Below are positions 1 through 4,941 of a stretch of DNA of 5,312 nucleotides, in pieces. Below the pieces are notes generated by a model. It did no database searches. It was given only the letters and a program-made list of their open reading frames with translations, and was not told the DNA's origin. The translations under genes were made by a program, and so were the position numbers. Every line of letters begins with the position of its first letter. Within the stretch, counting starts at the first letter, position 1. Source of the stretch: Acidobacteriota bacterium. GTDB lineage: Bacteria > Acidobacteriota > Aminicenantia > UBA2199. The stretch lies in assembly GCA_021817755.1 (NCBI GenBank), contig JAKAGC010000349.1, positions 1-5,312 on the forward strand. The letters are read 5' to 3'.

Positions 1-10
1 GAGGCATACT

Positions 11-508
11 ATGATTAAAAATCTTATCGATGTAGAATTACCGTTAGAAGTAGAAGAACAGGCCATTCAAAATATACGTAACACAGAAGGATTATTTACG
101 TTTCTTATCGGGTTAAGCACAGACGAAAGAAAAAAATTGACCAAGATAGGGAAACGGTCATTGGATTTCGTGGAACGTTCATTGATGCATGCAAAGGAAA
201 ATAAAGGCTTAATTCCTTCGTATGTGGGATTGGATGAATTTGACCGTGATTACCGGTTAATGGTTCAATTGAGGCGGATTACAGCTCTCCTGGATTCATT
301 ATCATCAAAAATAAAAGATACTTATATTCAAACAGGGGCAGAAGCATACTCCTCTGCACGTGAGTTTTACAATGCTGTAAAGCGAGCATCCGGTTTGGGA
401 GTGATGGGATGCGATGTGATCGAGCGGGATTTGAGTGCACGATTCAAACGTCAAACCCTTCCTGATAATGAAACACCTGAAGAACCGGTTGTAACAGTCT
501 CAAAATAG
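11..508 (+). CDS. Uncharacterised small helical protein (165 aa), widespread conserved family
   Basis: Complete ORF with an ATG six bases after a GAGG ribosome site at 1-4, at the window edge, so the leader is cut. The product has no signal peptide and no membrane segment; the charged, regularly spaced hydrophobic pattern suggests a cytoplasmic, mostly alpha-helical protein. Two blocks look family-defining: FLIGLSTDERKKLTKIG with the following FVERSL (about residues 31-58), and GAEAYSSAREFYNAVKRAS (about 109-127), then a conserved-looking tail with DL.ARF. From memory these resemble an uncharacterised family of about 160 residues in several phyla, where the blocks read roughly FL.GLT.EER..L.KMG and G.EAY..A...YN.VK. 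I know of no assigned function and propose none. The last ~15 residues are acidic and proline-rich, probably disordered. It lies about 690 bp from the flagellar terminator on the opposite strand, so a flagellar role is not supported by context. Confidence 0.85.
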   Translation: MIKNLIDVELPLEVEEQAIQNIRNTEGLFTFLIGLSTDERKKLTKIGKRSLDFVERSLMHAKENKGLIPSYVGLDEFDRDYRLMVQLRRITALLDSLSSKIKDTYIQTGAEAYSSAREFYNAVKRASGLGVMGCDVIERDLSARFKRQTLPDNETPEEPVVTVSK

Positions 509-525
509 AGATTCCGGGATAAAAA

Positions 526-583
526 ACTCCGGCACCGGTGTATTAAGGATAATTTAAGAGCCTTTTTACTCCGTTGCCGGAGT
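526..583. repeat. 9-bp perfect inverted repeat with nested hairpin
   Basis: ACTCCGGCA at 526-534 is the exact reverse complement of TGCCGGAGT at 575-583, 40 bases apart. The right arm can instead form a local hairpin, ACTCCG (568-573) TTGC CGGAGT (578-583), so the two pairings exclude each other. It starts 18 bases after the stop of the upstream gene. No clear U-tract follows 583, so this is not a canonical intrinsic terminator, although it may mark the 3' end of that transcript. Confidence 0.5.
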
Positions 584-707
584 ACGGGGGATAATGTAAA
601 TTTAAATTTTTACCGGGGAGAATGGAAAGGGAATAATCATTAACTTAATGAGCCGGAACCAATAGGTCTGAAGCAGGAAAGAAGATGTTGAGGGGATAAA
701 TAATAGG

Positions 708-729
708 TCTTAACCGATCATCGATAAGA
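708..729. repeat. Interrupted palindrome with flanking direct repeat
   Basis: TCTTA (708-712), CGAT (715-718), ATCG (720-723) and TAAGA (725-729) form a nested near-palindrome, a possible operator-like site or small hairpin. The 9-mer AATAGGTCT occurs exactly twice, at 661-669 and 702-710, 41 bp apart. Function unknown; no gene starts nearby. Confidence 0.35.
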
Positions 730-853
730 TGAAAAATTCAAAGGATTGGGGAAAAATAGTGGAATTCAAACAAAAAAGAGTCATTAACGAGCAAAATTAT
801 ATGATTAATTGGGGTGCAAGGTAAGGATGGCGAGGAAAAAGATTAGAATGTTT

Positions 854-1041
854 TAATCCTGAGTGAGGATGATGGGGGAAAAAGTGCGGTTAATTTAACT
901 CTGAGCGAGATTAACCTAATAAATTCATAGGACATCCTAACTTGAAGCCAGATTAATGAGGGAAGGAAGCATGGTCAATCTAACTACAAGTGCCGTTAAC
1001 TTAACTTGAAGTGAGATTAATCTCATTTGAAATAAGAACGT
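854..1041. repeat. Degenerate tandem array, ~21-bp period
   Basis: A 19-nt unit close to TAACTTGAAGTGAGATTAA recurs at a spacing of 21 or a multiple. Clear copies start at 896 (TAACTCTGAGCGAGATTAA), 938 (TAACTTGAAGCCAGATTAA), 981 (TAACTACAAGTGCCGTTAA) and 1002 (TAACTTGAAGTGAGATTAA). Weaker copies start at 854, 875 and 1023 (by eye about 11 of 19 matches to the consensus for 854 and 1023). Positions 917 and 960 fit the phase but match poorly. Steps between clear copies are 42, 43 and 21 bases. The copy at 1002 runs into a perfect 14-bp palindrome TGAGATTAATCTCA (1012-1025). The phase equals about two helical turns, as in protein-binding iterons, but the copies have diverged, so they may also be decayed repeat DNA. 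Confidence 0.5.
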
Positions 1042-1042
1042 T

Positions 1043-1061
1043 CGTTGATTGTACGTTGATT
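1043..1061. repeat. Short direct repeat CGTTGATT x2
   Basis: CGTTGATT occurs at 1043-1050 and 1054-1061, 11 bases apart (one helical turn), next to the self-complementary octamer GAACGTTC at 1036-1043. It adjoins the right end of the 21-bp array. No function is evident. Confidence 0.3.
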
Positions 1062-1198
1062 TTTACATTTTTTATAAAGTGGATGAGTGAGGAAACAGCT
1101 TCCCTTTATACTCAATAGGATCAAATTTAAAAATCAAATAAATTGATAGAATACATGAGAATCAAAATTGTGGGAATGAGTTGAGTGAGGAATGATAT

Positions 1199-1230
1199 AA
1201 AAAAAAGAATCCCCGAAAAAAAACGAGGAT
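1199..1230 (-). terminator. Intrinsic terminator of the flgD-flgE-flagellin unit
   Basis: On the minus strand ATCCTCG (1230-1224) pairs with CGGGGAT (1215-1209) through seven base pairs including one G-U. The loop is eight T, and after TC follows a run of eight T (1206-1199). This is a textbook rho-independent terminator only in the minus direction; on the plus strand no U-tract follows the stem. It is the first one downstream of the flagellin stop, which implies a 3' untranslated region of roughly 220-245 nt. Confidence 0.8.
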
Positions 1231-1446
1231 AGATATACAACTTTAACTAAAATGGGATTATAAGTGAGGGAGAAACAGGTGGGATAAGGAGTACCCTGAG
1301 GTACTCCTTAACCAGGACAGGAATATATGTTTTTTGTTCTTATTCATACTGGCCTTATTCACCTGTGTCCGGGTAAGTTGGGAAGAAAATTATCCCATTC
1401 ATAATACCGGAACCCGGATACAAATATATATTATAGATCACGACCA
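1231..1446 (-). other. Structured 3' untranslated region of flagellin 1
   Basis: This stretch between the flagellin stop (1447-1449) and the terminator has no ORF. In minus-strand RNA it can form UCCGGG/CCCGGA (positions 1413-1418 with 1368-1373), a local CCGG-CCGG stem around 1407-1417, and the strong hairpin at 1285-1310. It can also form an alternative long-range helix between 1353-1366 and 1275-1289. Such length and structure exceed what termination needs and may stabilise the abundant flagellin mRNA or host a small RNA; both are inference. Confidence 0.5.
1285..1310 (-). other. Perfect 11-bp hairpin in the flagellin 3' region
   Basis: TAAGGAGTACC (1285-1295) and GGTACTCCTTA (1300-1310) are exact reverse complements around a four-base loop (CTGA on plus, TCAG on the minus-strand transcript). 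Two further G-C pairs (1282-1283 with 1312-1313) can stack beyond an A-A mismatch. No U-tract follows on either strand, so it is not an intrinsic terminator. It lies ~137 nt after the flagellin stop codon and could block 3' exonucleases. It could also be a palindromic binding site; the strand is assigned from the surrounding transcript. Confidence 0.6.
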
Positions 1447-2313
1447 TTACCTGAAGAGTTGCAATACCATTTGTGCGCTTGCATTGGATTGAGCAAGGGA
1501 CGACATACCGGATTGTAACAAGATCTGGTATTTGGTCATGTTAACGACTTCTTCTGCCATATTGGCATCCATAATTACTGATTCTGCTGCTTGTAAGTTT
1601 TGGGCCTGGACCTGAATAATAGCCACAGAGTTGATTAACCTGTTCTGTTGGGCACCCAATACGCCTCTCCACTGTGAAACGGATGCGATTGCATCACGGA
1701 GTAAACCGAGACATGCCACACCGCCATCGCGAGTCGCAATAGAAGAAAAGCTCATGGTAGCTCCTGCACCGCTGGTGAGTCCCAAAGCTGTAGTTCCTGC
1801 TCCGTTTGTACCGCCTATGGAAATTGTGATATAGGAAGCAAGCTGGGTATCCCCGATATAAATGCTTTTTGTATAGGCCTGGTTAACACTAAATAAGTGC
1901 TCACCTTTAAAGTTAGCCACAGAAACCACACGGTTGATTTCATCGAGAATCGCTTTATACTCGATATTCAGGGTAGCTTTTTCATCGGTACCTACTGTAT
2001 CGGAAGCGGCTTGTTCAGCAAGAGTTACGGCACGTGTGAGCATGTCGCTGAGTTTACTTAAAGCACCGTCAGCGATCTGGATAATAGCGACACCGTCATT
2101 GGCGTTGCGTACAGCCTGCTGTAATGCGGTATAATCGGCTTTCAAGCCGCTGGCGATAGCCAAACCTGCCGCATCGTCACCGGAATCTACAATACGTTTA
2201 CCGGATGATAACCTACCGAGGGTTTTGGATAACCCGAGGTTAGAAAAATAGAGATTACGTTGTGCATCGATAGATGATAAATTGTTAAGAACAGAAAAAC
2301 TTTGTCCTGCCAT
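1447..2313 (-). CDS. fliC: Flagellin (complete, short form; flagellin 1)
   Basis: 288-residue filament subunit, exported through the flagellar type III apparatus and polymerised beyond the hook. The N-terminal D0/D1 region (1 to ~140) carries LGRLSSGKRIVDSGDDAAGLAIA (residues 32-54 in outline) and NANDGVAIIQIADGAL. The C-terminal D1/D0 region (~200-288) carries the near-universal MAEEVVNMTK.QIL pattern, AQSNASAQMVLQLFR at the end, and no leader peptide. The middle (~150-195) is a short Gly/Thr/Ser-rich link, so D2/D3 outer domains are essentially absent, giving a smooth thin filament. AAGGAGG at 2320-2326, six bases before the ATG, fixes the start. It is last in a flgD-flgE-flagellin series with 181 bp before it. 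No convincing sigma-28 or sigma-54 site was found in that gap, so read-through from flgE is possible. The symbol follows family convention; with two paralogues it is provisional. Confidence 0.95.
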   Translation of the reverse strand: MAGQSFSVLNNLSSIDAQRNLYFSNLGLSKTLGRLSSGKRIVDSGDDAAGLAIASGLKADYTALQQAVRNANDGVAIIQIADGALSKLSDMLTRAVTLAEQAASDTVGTDEKATLNIEYKAILDEINRVVSVANFKGEHLFSVNQAYTKSIYIGDTQLASYITISIGGTNGAGTTALGLTSGAGATMSFSSIATRDGGVACLGLLRDAIASVSQWRGVLGAQQNRLINSVAIIQVQAQNLQAAESVIMDANMAEEVVNMTKYQILLQSGMSSLAQSNASAQMVLQLFR

Positions 2314-2319
2314 GGTATT

Positions 2320-2326
2320 CCTCCTT
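2320..2326 (-). promoter_or_regulatory. Flagellin 1 ribosome-binding site and possible second CsrA site
   Basis: AAGGAGG on the minus strand, six bases before the ATG, close to a perfect anti-16S match. It contains a GGA that could serve as the downstream CsrA contact paired with the hairpin at 2377-2397. Just upstream, GG and CCCC segments (2336-2356) can form a weak bulged stem. Confidence 0.6.
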
Positions 2327-2376
2327 GAATGTTTGCCCCGGTATCAATTCCAGGGGTCCTATTCATTCTATTTTCT

Positions 2377-2397
2377 GCCCGACATCCTTTGTCGGGC
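2377..2397 (-). promoter_or_regulatory. Leader hairpin with AAGGA loop, candidate CsrA-binding site (flagellin 1)
   Basis: In the minus-strand transcript GCCCGACA (2397-2390) pairs perfectly with TGTCGGGC (2384-2377) around the five-base loop AAGGA. The sequence ACA-AAGGA-TGT closely resembles the published CsrA SELEX consensus RUACARGGAUGU, with GGA exposed in the loop. It lies about 50 nt upstream of the Shine-Dalgarno. No U-tract follows on this strand, which argues against a terminator. The stem is strand-symmetric, but the GGA loop exists only on the flagellin mRNA strand. Confidence 0.55.
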
Positions 2398-2425
2398 CAA
2401 TTTTATTCTTTGTTATTTAAATCCC

Positions 2426-2463
2426 ATCACCTCATCGATCAACCTGATCGAATCACGGGTGAT
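2426..2463. repeat. Long interrupted inverted repeat between flgE and flagellin
   Basis: TCGATCA (2435-2441) and TGATCGA (2445-2451) are perfect complements around ACC. An outer pair ATCACC (2426-2431) and GGTGAT (2458-2463) extends the structure. A smaller alternative ATCAC-GG-GTGAT sits at 2452-2463. It starts ~30 bp after the flgE stop on the minus strand. No U-tract follows on that strand, so it could be an operator, an mRNA 3' end stabiliser or a processing site. Confidence 0.5.
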
Positions 2464-2494
2464 TGGAATGTTTTTAATCTAAAACTTACGTTGC

Positions 2495-3796
2495 TTATCT
2501 AACCAAACTGATAGCGGTTTGGGTAATGGTATCGGAAGCCGTGATGATCTTGGAGTTGGCCTGGTAGCCGCGTTCGAAGACCAGCATCTTTGTAAATTCC
2601 GTTGCCATATCGACATTGGAGGCTTCGAGAGAACTTCCAATAATTGCTCCCCTACCGCCTGTTCCTGCCGCTCCGATAGCCGGAGTGCCCGACGCATTGG
2701 TTTCACCGAAGAGGTTCCGGCCCAACCGGAGTAGACCTTTCGGGTTATTGAACTGGGCAATCGCCAATTGAGCCAATTCTTCCACTTGACCGTTGGAAAA
2801 GACACCCTGCAATATTCCGTCCGAATCGATGACAACAGAGGTCAGGTTACCGGGGGGATATCCGTCGGTATTGGTAGCGCTGGTGCTGGATGGAATCGGA
2901 TAACCGGTAATAAGAGGTGCACCGGTTACTGTTGTTCCTTCGGTTTGATACAACCGCCAGGTAAAAGCTAACGGATCCGCACCATTTGCAAGAGCTAAAC
3001 CTTGTGTATCAAGGTCTATATTAAGATTAGCTGGAGATACAAGCGTACCACTCGAATCAAATTGAATTGTACCAGTTCCTAGAATTCCTTGCTCTGCAGC
3101 AGTTGTAGTTCCTGGAACGTCAGCATCTGGAATAGAAGCAGAATATGACCATTGATCATTCCCTCCAACTATACCATCATGAGTAAAGGTTACAGTAACA
3201 GTATGGGGAGCACCTTTAGAATCATAAATTGTAGAGGAAGCACTATAAGTACTTCCTGTTGCTGCACGGCTATCTAAATTCGCATACAATTCCATAAAAG
3301 TTGTAGGTACAGGACTGGAAACCGTATTGGCTGGGAAGGAGATAGTGGAAAGAGGACCGGAAGCCTGAATTTGATTATTTGCATCCTTTGTGGTATAACC
3401 CAGTACATATTTACCCGAAGGATTCACCAGGTTACCGGAATCATCAAAAAAGAAATTACCGGCTCGTGTATAAGATCGGTCTTCCGCTGTATCTCCGACT
3501 ACGAAAAAGCCGTTGCCTTCAATGGCGCAATTGGTAGGATCAGCTGCAGATTGAATGGAACCTTGCGTGAAAACCCCACTAATGGAGTTGGTCAATGTAC
3601 CCAAACCGATTTGCATGGGGTTACCGGCAGCATTGGTGGCTACTCCGCCAAAAGTTCGAGTGACCAGGTCTTCAAATGAGATATCGGACACTTTAAATCC
3701 TGTTGTATTTACATTGGCGAGGTTGTTACCCACCACATTCAACGCACCCGAATAAGCGGATAATCCTGCGAGACCGGAATAAAATGCGCTATTCAT
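2495..3796 (-). CDS. flgE: Flagellar hook protein FlgE
   Basis: 433-residue hook subunit, exported by the flagellar type III system and assembled under the FlgD cap into the curved universal joint between rod and filament. The N terminus has the rod/hook signature, FYSGLAGLSAYSGALNVV, then GNNLANVNTTGFK (23-35). A GNGFFVV block near 94-100 and YTRAGNF near 109-115 are typical of FlgE/FlgG folds. The C terminus (389-433) has SNVDMATEFTKMLVFERGYQ-type residues and ends SLVR, the helical D0 segment. The length is within the usual range for short FlgE proteins. TAGGAGG at 3804-3810 precedes the ATG by seven bases and includes the flgD stop codon, suggesting translational coupling. The central third (residues ~166-265) has lower GC than the flanks and corresponds to the variable, surface-exposed D2 domain. 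Confidence 0.95.
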   Translation of the reverse strand: MNSAFYSGLAGLSAYSGALNVVGNNLANVNTTGFKVSDISFEDLVTRTFGGVATNAAGNPMQIGLGTLTNSISGVFTQGSIQSAADPTNCAIEGNGFFVVGDTAEDRSYTRAGNFFFDDSGNLVNPSGKYVLGYTTKDANNQIQASGPLSTISFPANTVSSPVPTTFMELYANLDSRAATGSTYSASSTIYDSKGAPHTVTVTFTHDGIVGGNDQWSYSASIPDADVPGTTTAAEQGILGTGTIQFDSSGTLVSPANLNIDLDTQGLALANGADPLAFTWRLYQTEGTTVTGAPLITGYPIPSSTSATNTDGYPPGNLTSVVIDSDGILQGVFSNGQVEELAQLAIAQFNNPKGLLRLGRNLFGETNASGTPAIGAAGTGGRGAIIGSSLEASNVDMATEFTKMLVFERGYQANSKIITASDTITQTAISLVR

Positions 3797-3803
3797 AGTG
3801 ATT

Positions 3804-3810
3804 CCTCCTA
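3804..3810 (-). promoter_or_regulatory. flgE ribosome-binding site overlapping the flgD stop codon
   Basis: TAGGAGG on the minus strand: its first three bases are the flgD TAG stop (3810-3808). The same sequence ends one gene and recruits ribosomes for the next, so FlgD and FlgE synthesis are probably coupled. Confidence 0.75.
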
Positions 3811-4482
3811 GTTGTTAATAACTTCTGTAATATCAGACACAGCAATTTCGATATCACCGGATTTCAATATGATATCGGTTCCGGAGAATGCAACTGCATC
3901 GACGATATAATTGGAATAAGTAGTGACACCGGAAGCGGTTTTTCCACTTTGATCCAAGATCTTGTATGTATAAGTCCCGGATTCCAGTTGATTACCGCTG
4001 CTGTCCTTACCGTCGAACTTAACGGTATTCATACCGGCTTCAACATCTTGCAATTCGATACGGCGAACAACATTACCTTTGGAATCGCTAATCACCAGCT
4101 CAGCAGCCTTGGCATTCTCTTCGACATTGTATTGCAATGCAATGGGATCGGTTTTCGTACTATCAACAGAAAAGGTGCTGCCGGGAACAACCACGCGTTT
4201 CCCGATCAGATTAACCATCTGACTGTTAGTAGACGCAGCCTGACTGAGAGCAAGCATCTCAACGGCGGAGGCAACATTCTGCATCTGTTCGAGAGAAGAG
4301 AATTGAGCGAGTTGTCCGAGAAATTCGGAGTTGTCCATAGGTTCCAGGGGATCCTGGTAAGCCATCTGGTTCACCAATAACTGCATGAATGCATCTTTAC
4401 CCAACTCACTGCTGGCAGTCTTGGTATCCTCATCGGAAGTGGTCTTCGTTAGACCGTTTAAATAACTAATTGCGTCGATCAT
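3808..4482 (-). CDS. flgD: Flagellar hook-cap / hook assembly protein FlgD
   Basis: 224 residues, a normal FlgD length. FlgD forms the temporary cap at the growing hook tip that lets FlgE subunits fold into place. The N-terminal scaffold motif is diagnostic: GKDAFMQLLVNQMAYQDPLE (28-47), then PMDNSEFLGQLAQFSSLEQM to residue 67. The C-terminal half has the FlgD Ig-like pattern: AAELVISDSKGNVVRRIEL, G-NTVKFDGKDSSGNQLESG and TYTYKI (about 130-182), flanked by beta-strands of the Tudor-like part. GGAGGT at 4488-4493, five bases upstream, supports this start. It leads the minus-strand series with flgE 11 bp downstream, directly behind a sigma-54-type promoter. No fliK lies upstream and no small hook-operon protein gene sits between flgD and flgE, unlike many flagellar operons. 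Confidence 0.95.
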   Translation of the reverse strand: MIDAISYLNGLTKTTSDEDTKTASSELGKDAFMQLLVNQMAYQDPLEPMDNSEFLGQLAQFSSLEQMQNVASAVEMLALSQAASTNSQMVNLIGKRVVVPGSTFSVDSTKTDPIALQYNVEENAKAAELVISDSKGNVVRRIELQDVEAGMNTVKFDGKDSSGNQLESGTYTYKILDQSGKTASGVTTYSNYIVDAVAFSGTDIILKSGDIEIAVSDITEVINN

Positions 4483-4502
4483 TTGTTACCTCCGGATTAA
4501 AG

Positions 4503-4520
4503 AAGCAAGGGTTATGCCAG
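4503..4520 (-). promoter_or_regulatory. Sigma-54 (RpoN) promoter for flgD-flgE
   Basis: The minus strand reads CTGGCATAACCCTTGCTT. This matches the -24/-12 consensus (TGGCAC-N5-TTGCW) at all but one base, with the invariant GG (4518-4517) and GC (4506-4505) exactly ten bases apart. Sigma-54 control of hook genes is established in many flagellates (class II genes, activated by FlrC/FlgR/FleQ-type enhancer-binding proteins). The predicted start, about 12 bases past the GC, falls near 4493, i.e. at the flgD Shine-Dalgarno, so the leader would be only ~11 nt. Confidence 0.75.
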
Positions 4521-4836
4521 ATATCGGAAAAGTCATAAAAATAGAATGATTTAAACCACCCAATATCATTTTATAATGAGTGTATACAAAAAATAAATTT
4601 TTTTTTGAAAGAGGCAAAATAAAACTGAAATGGAAAAATTTTCCCTTTTTTGAGAGGGTATGAGAGGAAATATTTTCCGAAGAGAGATAAAAATTTTCCC
4701 CCGGGGGCTTTTTTGTAAAACCGCCCCCTTACCCCCGAAAAACTTTTTATAAGGATAAATTGTTTCTTTTAAAGGGATATTGGGAATATAGAGAAAGGAA
4801 AAAGAGTAAATAATTAATTAAAAATAAACATGCGAC
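4521..4836. other. AT-rich divergent intergenic region with palindromes and a GC island
   Basis: No gene is supported here. It separates the flgD promoter from the flagellin 2 promoter and would hold upstream activator sites for sigma-54. Visible elements: TCATT-TTAT-AATGA (4566-4579); two similar 13-bp palindromes GGAAAAATTTTCC (4632-4644) and GGAAATATTTTCC (4666-4678), centres 34 bp apart; an exact 12-bp direct repeat AAAAATTTTCCC (4634-4645 and 4689-4700); and the C/G island at 4698-4737. Confidence 0.55.
4698..4737. repeat. GC-island with competing C5/G5 stems
   Basis: CCCCCGGGGG (4698-4707) is self-complementary. GGGGGC (4703-4708) pairs with GCCCCC (4723-4728), with an inner TTTT/AAAA helix and a CC bulge. 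CGGGGG (4702-4707) can also pair with CCCCCG (4732-4737). Three pairings share the same G5 run. No canonical U-tract follows in either direction, so it is not called a terminator. Confidence 0.45.
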
Positions 4837-4863
4837 TAAAGTATTTTGATTGGTTTCCGAAAT
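4837..4863 (+). promoter_or_regulatory. Sigma-28 / FliA-type promoter of flagellin 2
   Basis: TAAAGTAT (4837-4844), an 11-base spacer, then TCCGAAAT (4856-4863). Against the enterobacterial FliA consensus TAAAGTTT-N11-GCCGATAA this is 7/8 and 5/8 with exact spacing and the CCGA core intact. FliA-type sigma factors drive late filament genes, which fits the flagellin start 104 bp downstream. Transcription would begin near 4870, leaving a leader of about 98 nt. Confidence 0.7.
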
Positions 4864-4871
4864 ATAGGGTG

Positions 4872-4912
4872 TAATTGCAGTGGGAAGAGAATTGAAGCTG
4901 CAATTAGTTTTT
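4872..4912 (+). promoter_or_regulatory. Leader stem-loop followed by U5 (attenuator-like) in flagellin 2 mRNA
   Basis: TAATTGCAG (4872-4880) and CTGCAATTA (4898-4906) are perfect 9-bp complements around a 17-base loop, followed by G and five T (4908-4912). It would be the 5' terminal structure of the transcript predicted from the FliA-type promoter. The stem is AU-rich and the U-run short, so it may stabilise the mRNA rather than terminate it. Confidence 0.45.
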
Positions 4913-4927
4913 AATCGTATTTTTAGC

Positions 4928-4941
4928 GGGCAAGGATGCCC
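4928..4941 (+). promoter_or_regulatory. Leader hairpin with AGGA loop, candidate CsrA-binding site (flagellin 2)
   Basis: GGGCA (4928-4932) pairs with TGCCC (4937-4941) around the loop AGGA (4933-4936). The sequence CAAGGATG matches the core of the CsrA SELEX consensus (CARGGAUG) exactly, with GGA in the loop. It sits 15 nt upstream of the GGAGG Shine-Dalgarno (4957-4961), whose GGA may be the second contact. Flagellin 1 has an equivalent hairpin. Confidence 0.6.

Larger units (their letters stand above)
509..1198. other. Gene-free repeat-rich intergenic region
   Basis: About 690 bp with no credible ORF on either strand; stop codons are frequent in all frames. It lies between the end of the 11-508 gene and the minus-strand flagellin terminator, so the two transcription units converge here. 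No convincing intrinsic terminator follows the first gene on the plus strand. The DNA is AT-rich and unusually full of GAGTGAGGA-, TTAACTT- and GATTAAT-like words. The sub-features (inverted repeat 526-583, palindrome 708-729, degenerate array 854-1041) are listed separately. No tRNA- or rRNA-like segment was recognised. Confidence 0.7.

Noticed and set aside
854..1041. CRISPR array
   Set aside because: Units are short, degenerate and almost contiguous (19 nt in a 21-nt period); there are no conserved long repeats with unique spacers.
2377..2397. Intrinsic terminator after flgE
   Set aside because: On the minus strand the stem is followed by an A-rich, not T-rich, sequence; the T-rich flank is on the wrong strand, where no gene precedes it.
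2398..2494. Sigma-28 promoter for flagellin 1
   Set aside because: TAAA-N15-like combinations on the minus strand match only three or four bases per box; none is better than chance in AT-rich DNA.
2479..2835. Minus-strand ORF of 118 codons
   Set aside because: It lies in another frame of flgE, whose protein is unmistakable; the product is Arg/Ser-rich shadow sequence.
3949..4380. Plus-strand ORF of 143 codons
   Set aside because: Antisense to flgD, no ribosome site, and no recognisable domain; explained by the codon bias of flgD.
4521..4528. Sigma-28-like -10 (TCCGATAT on minus) ahead of flgD
   Set aside because: No TAAA-like -35 at the required spacing; it overlaps the edge of the much better sigma-54 promoter.
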